A stretch of 64,000 nucleotides of DNA from assembly GCA_008828725.1 (NCBI GenBank), contig MEHQ01003257.1:62001-126000 (forward strand). The letters are read 5' to 3'. Both the position numbers and the translations under genes were made by a program. Positions 58,901-64,000 of this stretch are shown one piece after another; position 1 is the stretch's first letter; each line of letters opens with the position of its first letter. This stretch comes from Saccharina japonica (lineage: Eukaryota > Sar > Phaeophyceae > Laminariales > Laminariaceae). The notes below the pieces were generated by a model. That model was not told the DNA's origin. It did no database searches and worked only from the letters and a program-made list of their open reading frames with translations.

Positions 58901-61900
58901 CGACGACGAAATGTTACTGCAGTAACTTTCAGAACCAAATTTGGGGACGCATGAAGGGCATCCCCGGATTGGGAGAAAGCCTGCAGGAGGTATAGTGAGG
59001 ACCAGTGAAAGGCACGGAAGGACACTTGCTCCTCTATCGACGGACAGCAGCACGAGGAAGTAGGTAACGATTAGGGGAAACAGACCATCCCGCCAACCCA
59101 TCGTTGCGCGCGAGAGACGCGGACAACGACATCGGTTTCTGTTTGTTTGTAGTGTTTATTTTACCGGAGCAACTACTCTCTGCGACGAGGTGCCGCGTTG
59201 ATGGCGATCGAATCAACGCGGGGGTAGTAGCCCTGGGTGGGAGTCTCCGCCTGATCGCAAGAGCAGGAGGCCTCATTAATCCCAAACTATATACGAGTTA
59301 ACGCTACGACGAAATGTTACTGCAGTAATACGGAGGGCCATGGTAGCAAATACCTGGTAGGACCTTCGGCACATACAAAAAACTATGTATTTACTTATTT
59401 TTACCAACAATATGTGGTCCTATTTACTAGTGTTTAATATGGCCTCCCGTAAATGTGCAGGCCCACGAATAAGAATTAACCAATAAGAACCTAAGGTTCA
59501 CCTTCTTTTTTTTTTGGGGGGGGGGCTAAGAATTTTTAAATATGAACGCGAGCTTAACGGCGAAAAACTGGCACTAAATTCCTACCTAGGTACGAGTACC
59601 GGTAATACTTCGAAGTAATAACTAGTCTATGCGCAAGGTTTTACCCAAGGATGGTACGTATATGTGGTGCGTTACGACAAGGTTTTTCAAGGCTTGTTCG
59701 GAATGGCTGTTTCTTGGCGGCCGGCCCACACTGCTGTACGACTGCTGTACGTTGAGAACTTCCGTCCATGGCGTCCGTGAGAAATGAAAAGGTAAGCTCG
59801 TAGGGCTACCGGTTATTGTTTTTCGTTTTATGGTATCGATTCCTTCTGGAGTGTGTACATACGAAATATAATATGAGGGCGGGTCGTAGGTGTCACTACA
59901 CTGTAAAATAGAGTACAGCATCATCATTAAAAAAATACGATGTTTTCCCTACCATCACCTCTGGCAAAGTAAGAAGTTTGATATGTTCCAGCATTGGGAT
60001 TCAGTGCTGGCGATGATGGCGCGCGATACATACGTACAGCAAGGGGAGCGTCGATACCTGGTATCGACGCTTTTCCTTCTCTCGCGTCGAGGGCGGGATG
60101 TTCATGTCTATGCACTCGAGGTCGGCGTTTCTGTTGCGGCTTCCCACCTACACTTTTGTCCACTACTGTTGTGCATGACATCTACCGCACCTACCCACCC
60201 ACCCACCCACCCACCCACTCACTCACCCACCTACCCACCCATTAATTGGTGCGGTGCTATCGGAGCGCGCAACTTCCATGCAACTTTGAACTACAGCAAC
60301 TCGGCAAGAGTCGCGCTGTTGGCGTAATATGGCCGAGAGGTCGCTCGCTGCAACAGCTGAAAACAGGAGAGGGAGGGTCCCCTATCATACCTTCTGGCGA
60401 GGCCTTCAATCTCCGACGCTCGCCGTCGGGCGAGGCTCTTGAGGTCCTCCTCCGCAATCTGGCTGTTTTCTTCCATTTCCTATTCGCTCCGTCAGTCAGC
60501 CAGTCAGTAAGTCGGTCAAGTCGCGTTGTACCAAAGCAAAACAAACAACAACAAACAAACAGGGTTATTCGGATCGCTTCGACCTGTTGTCTTCTCGTTT
60601 TGTAAGTAGGGGCAGAATGACGAGGGCCTTATAGACGACTTGCTGGCCCCCTCTCTGCTTGTTGGTGTTTCAATACTACTTCAAAAGCCAGCAGCTCCTA
60701 TTTACTGCTGTGTGTTATAAGGATTACCTTGGGCTGGGCAATCGATCGATCTTTTACCCCTATAGCTCAGCGGTAATACCCTCACATTTGGCGTCGTCGG
60801 CAGGACTCGAACCTGCGCGTGAAATCACAATGGATTCGCGGTAATACCCTCACATGTGACTACACAGATACAGTACAGGACACCTAATAAGAAACAGGAA
60901 ATCTAGTCCAGGCTGGATTTCTTATTTTGAAAGAGGGTGCTTTCTACACTAACTTCAATATAAAGACTCTCGAATTTATTATTTCCCTCTAAATCTCAGC
61001 CTGACTTTCTTATTAGCCTGTTTCTTATTAGGTGTCCTGTACTGTCCTTCGGTTCGCTCTTCTGCCAGTATATGTAATACCTCCCTTATTTTTTATCGTT
61101 ACGAGGTATGATGGGTGATATTTGTTACTCCCCGACGTTGGATTTGATGTGTTGTCCGAAACACAGTTAGTGTACACGGCAACGCCCCCTACCTGAAGGC
61201 GTAGCTTGAGGGCGTCGACCCTTCCGAGTGCAGCGAGCATCTCGCTCTCTTTCCGGCAGAGCGCGTCCTCCATAGAGCTGCCACAAGGTTCGCGTCGGGA
61301 ATGAGAGATGGAGTTATATAGAGATATATATATATTGTTATGATAGTCCATTCACTGGGGGTGTTTACTTGGTAAATTAAATAGTGCGCTTGTACCCCTA
61401 CAACAAAATAATTGAAGTCACCAGCATTGCTGAGACACAAGTAACAACGACGACCACGATCAGGTTCAAATTATTTGGCCTATATGGCAAGAAGACCCTT
61501 TTTGTTTTGCTAAAACCCGTCGAAAGAAAGGTGTGGAACACGCCGCTGCTGCTACGAATATGTACGAAGTATACCACCAGCGCCGCCTGTTGGGCATGAA
61601 AAAAGTGAAAAGCCCCGGTTAAAATGTTCTCTTTATTGTGAATGGTATATACGTACGGGATTATTTATCTGCAAAAGTAATACCGCGGTCGGCTCGAGAC
61701 ATTTTTGCGAAACAGCGGCTCTCATTCGCTGTGCACGGGAATAGTGTTTGTGTTAGCGGAGAAGATGAATGTTCGTGTTCTCCGTCGATCGCAATCGTGA
61801 ACCGTCTAACCCCAAGCCATCCTGAGCCCCTCTCTCCCTCCCTCTCTCCCTCCACTCTCGTTCGTTCATAAAGAAAGGCGTTGTATGTACGTACGTAGCC

Positions 61901-63168
61901 GTAGCCGTAGCCTATATAAACAGGTCGATTAGAAAACGGGCAAAGTAGTAAGCCGGCAACCATCGGTGGTCTACGTAGTTTGTTGGTTAAAACTTCGCAA
62001 ACAAACTGCTGTATAACTCTCTCGAGAAAGACACACTAATGAAAGGCGTGCACCGTGGTGGGGAGGGGGGGGCGCCCAATATGTGACTCCAGATCTGGAT
62101 CTGAGTTACGAAAGAAAGGGAGTTAGTTGAAGGAGTTGGGCATAGAAAAATAGATGGGATGGGATGGGATGGGATGGGATGGGATGGGATGGGATGGGAT
62201 GGGGTGGATGTGATGGGATGGGATGGGATGGGATGGGATGAGATGGGATGGGATGGGATGGGATGGGATGGGATGGGGTGGGATGAGGAGGGAAATCAAA
62301 GCCCCCGCGTAAGGAATGAGCACCGCTCCGTCACTAACACGGACCTCCTTCGTTTAGCTTCCTCTTCAGCACGGGAATTCGCCCCTAAGACACCCTTTTC
62401 TGCCGCCTCTTTCGCCTGAGGAAGGACACGCAGAAAAAAATACGTACGTACGCAGGACAGAAGAAAAAAAGAGCGAGAGCTAAACCAAAGTCTTCGTTTT
62501 GTGGACGATTTGGCCATGCTGTAATGCATCAAGTAGGGGACTCGTGCTTTAGGGAACCTGCTCGAGGGGTTTGGACCAGGAAGCTGCTTGCGTTAGGGGG
62601 GCCGCATTCATACTTTGGGCTAACAGCAGTAGGGGATCGACCTTCATTCGTTTTTTTTATCACGTCGCATAGAAAAAAATAGACGGGTGCATTACGTAAG
62701 GCCATCGGGTAGCACTTGCACTTCCGTGTTCTCCCAAAGTCAGTATTTGACGTACTAAAATTATTTTGAGTTTCCTCCAAGTTCCAGGAACTGCAGAAAA
62801 AAAAGTAGGCGCTACGTACGTGCGTATACACAGCAGTATGTCCCTGTCGCAGGACGTGCCCAAACCTGAATGGCCGCCTTCATTTGACGACGGAGGGAGG
62901 CTATCTCCGCCTCGGTGACCTCGGTTCCTCGCGCGGTGTTGCCCTCGCCTCCCATTTCTCCGCCACCGCCGCCGCCGCTGCTGCTTCCGCTTCCGTTGCC
63001 GCTGCCGCTGCCGCTATTTCGGCTGCCGACACTGGCCATACCGCCCCCGCCGCCGCCGCCGCCCGCTTTGGTCGAGCTGTTTCTGCCCGCACGCACAGAC
63101 AGCTGGGACACCTGCGTCTCCAGGCCGGAGACCTTGGCCTCCGAGTTCCTGAGCTCGCTTTGAAGCGC
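55982..63168 (-). CDS. coiled-coil, low-complexity protein of unknown function (partial model)
   Basis: Supported exons in transcript order: 63168-62866, 61267-61193, 60458-60391, 58570-58513, then a large exon about 56855-55982. The first four join in phase and read as one coiled coil (ALQSELRNSEAKVSGLETQ, then IASLRRQMKAAIQ, DALCRKESEMLAALGRVDAL, IAEEDLKSLARRRASEIEGL, NEVLSDALSRLTSAENDPE), with a Gly/Ser-rich insert of about 45 residues in the first. The large exon is Ser/Gly/Asn/Thr-rich with a six-His run and runs of Gly and Thr, ending in QARRQIDQALRDRALRRRTR before a GTGTGC donor. Its 5' acceptor does not give the right phase, so a small exon is probably missing between 56856 and 58512. 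Neither the start nor the stop of the gene was identified. No catalytic or named domain is visible; a structural or scaffold role is only a guess. Confidence 0.5.
57517..57770 (+). mobile_element. two truncated G-headed element copies in tandem
   Basis: A 19-G run (57523-57541) precedes the standard 5' segment up to GACATTGCTAGCACCAAC. A second copy lacking the G-run restarts at GTGCATGGCCGTAGTCGTAT (57676) and runs to about 57770. They lie between the coiled-coil gene exons at 58513 and 56855. Confidence 0.75.
58866..58926. repeat. 61-bp direct repeat, left copy (right copy 59268-59328)
   Basis: Both copies read AGGCCTCATTAATCCCAAAC, TATATACGAGTTAACG and ACGACGAAATGTTACTGCAG with one difference near the middle. 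They are 402 bp apart. The right copy is directly followed by the element at 59329-59451; the left copy is not. Confidence 0.9.
59329..59451. mobile_element. short TACGG...CCGTA inverted-repeat element
   Basis: The left end TACGGAGGGCCATGGTAGCA and right end TTTAATATGGCCTCCCGTA are inverted. GGTCCTATTTACTAGTG is shared with the copy at 33178-33300. A partial left half also occurs at 58615-58675. Confidence 0.75.
60712..60860 (+). repeat. tRNA-like dispersed repeat, copy 3
   Basis: GTTATAAGGATTACCTTGGG, ATCGATCGATCTTTTACCCC and TATAGCTCAGCGGTAATACC match the copy at 45729, including CACATTTGGCGTCGTCGGCA. The B-box part here reads GGACTCGAACCTGCGCGTGA, followed by a partial repeat of GGTAATACCCTCACAT. 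Confidence 0.6.
60870..61045. mobile_element. short MITE with ACAGTACAGGACACC termini
   Basis: ACAGTACAGGACACCTAATA then AGAAACAGG on the left is inverted exactly on the right (CCTGTTTCTTATTAGGTGTC then CTGTACTGT). Interior words match 47739-47910. It lies in the coiled-coil gene intron between the exons at 61193 and 60458. Confidence 0.9.
62083..62290 (+). repeat. dispersed repeat 3' segment ending in a (GGGAT)n microsatellite
   Basis: GGATCTGAGTTACGA with a purine-rich stretch and AGATGGGAT matches the copies at 12520-12440 (minus) and 25073-25170, but here the terminal ATGGGAT is expanded to about 25 GGGAT units with rare variants (62154-62285). Confidence 0.8.
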
Positions 63169-63488
63169 CTGTGCTCCAGAGGGTGTTGGTGTTGATGTTG
63201 GTTCATGAGCATGCACGGCATACAGCAGTGAGGGGGAAAAAAAAAAAAAAAAAACATATGTATATACATGCGTGTAAAGTCGGCTGTTTTTTTTTCTTGT
63301 ATCAAGGGACATAACCCTGACAACAACAATAACATCCATAATAAAACCAACAACAACAAAATCGACAAAAATCGTCGTGTATTAGCTTTTTAAGGGGGCA
63401 AACGGACGGCGCTAGCGATGCAGCATGAGGTAACGTACTGTACGTACGGGGGGGCTGCGCTATAGAGTATTTCGGAAAGGAAACGTGT

Positions 63489-63562
63489 TGGTTATATAGC
63501 ACTACCCGCCGGCCCACATAGACGCGTGACGAACTAGGTCGGTGGATGGTGCTATATAACCG
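63489..63562. repeat. short inverted repeat, 74 bp
   Basis: GGTTATATAGCAC at the left and GTGCTATATAACC at the right are exact complements, with further partial pairing (CCGCCGG against TCGGTGG) towards the centre. It could be a tiny element or a hairpin. Confidence 0.7.
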
Positions 63563-63926
63563 TGGAGTTAGCGAGAGAACATCGGGGCATAGACGTGCAT
63601 CATGCTAATCCCGCGACATCCCCCCACCAAAACATCCCATACTCATGGAACTCCACAATCCACACCGCAAGAGTATCTCGTTTAACAAGCACAACCAACA
63701 ACATGTTAAGGCTGCAACATGTTTGGGTGTCACTACGAAGTAACCGCCGGTGATTGACGGGTCTCCCATTTTGCTCTATTTTATCCGTCCATCTTGGTTG
63801 AAAAACACAAACAAAAAAAAAAAAAATGCGCTCCTTTGCCACTCGCGACACTGCCACACGACCGTACCGGGCAACAATACAACACCATTCAGAATGACAG
63901 CAAAATGTCTAACTTGACGCCTTCCT

Positions 63927-64000
63927 CCCCCCCCCCCCCCCCTCCCGTCTCGAACACGGATGCGTGGTCAATGGCCAAATGACTAAGGCAACAGCAACAA
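63927..64000 (-). mobile_element. partial G-headed element running off the window
   Basis: A C-run (63930-63943) is followed by CCCGTCTCGAACACGGATGC, GTGGTCAATGGCCAAATGAC and TAAGGCAACAGCAACAA, matching in reverse the TTTGACCATTGACCACGCAT variant at 7140 and 12915. Confidence 0.65.

Larger units (their letters stand above)
63169..64000. other. window end: no gene supported
   Basis: It contains an A-run (63238-63254), a short perfect-ended inverted repeat at 63489-63562 (GTTATATAGCACTACCCGCC against GGTGGATGGTGCTATATAAC) and a partial minus-orientation G-headed element at 63927-64000 that runs off the window. Further upstream exons of the coiled-coil gene may lie beyond 64000. Confidence 0.5.

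Overview
The window looks like nuclear DNA of a flagellate-forming stramenopile, most likely a brown alga of the Ectocarpus type. This is an inference. Genes are split into many short exons (about 40 to 660 bp) by introns of 0.2 to 5 kb. Donors are mostly GTGAG, GTAAG or GTGCG and acceptors are pyrimidine-rich AG. Neighbouring genes tend to alternate strand, one gene is a ciliary WD40 protein, and introns are full of small inverted-repeat elements, G-runs and TACGTA/CAGCAGTA words. No bacterial operon, CRISPR array, rRNA gene or intact retroelement was seen.

Layout. 1-5219 (+): the 3' part of a DUF4139-domain gene (copy A). 5220-8441: convergent intergenic DNA. 8442-25704 (-): a complete 14-exon DUF4140/DUF4139 gene (copy B, 689 aa), paralogous to A with the same exon phases, so A and B form a tail-to-tail pair. 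Its 5-kb first intron holds a transposon-like element and a long foldback. 25705-29104: divergent intergenic DNA with a second foldback. 29148-43818 (+): a 16-exon WD40 gene matching CFAP52/WDR16 end to end (about 644 aa); its introns hold a 69-bp minisatellite, tandem exon-boundary duplications and several MITE-like elements. 43819-47033: intergenic DNA with tRNA-like repeats and an AT-rich MITE. 47034-51259 (+): an FkbM-type methyltransferase gene (475 aa) with a long acidic insert. 51260-55981: mostly repeats, plus one exon-like fragment at 52796-52880. 55982-63168 (-): part of a coiled-coil, low-complexity gene. 63169-64000: repeats only.

The genes share no evident pathway. CFAP52 is a protein of the axonemal doublet microtubule. 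FkbM enzymes are O-methyltransferases. DUF4140/DUF4139 proteins have no established function in eukaryotes. The most interesting material is structural: the paralogous pair with matching exon lengths, a GC-AG intron that replaced a GT-AG intron in one copy, duplicated splice boundaries in the CFAP52-like gene, two long hairpin-forming inverted repeats, and a G-headed element family with nested insertions. Exon models were built by hand from reading frame, splice dinucleotides, phase and family alignment from memory. No database or RNA evidence was available.
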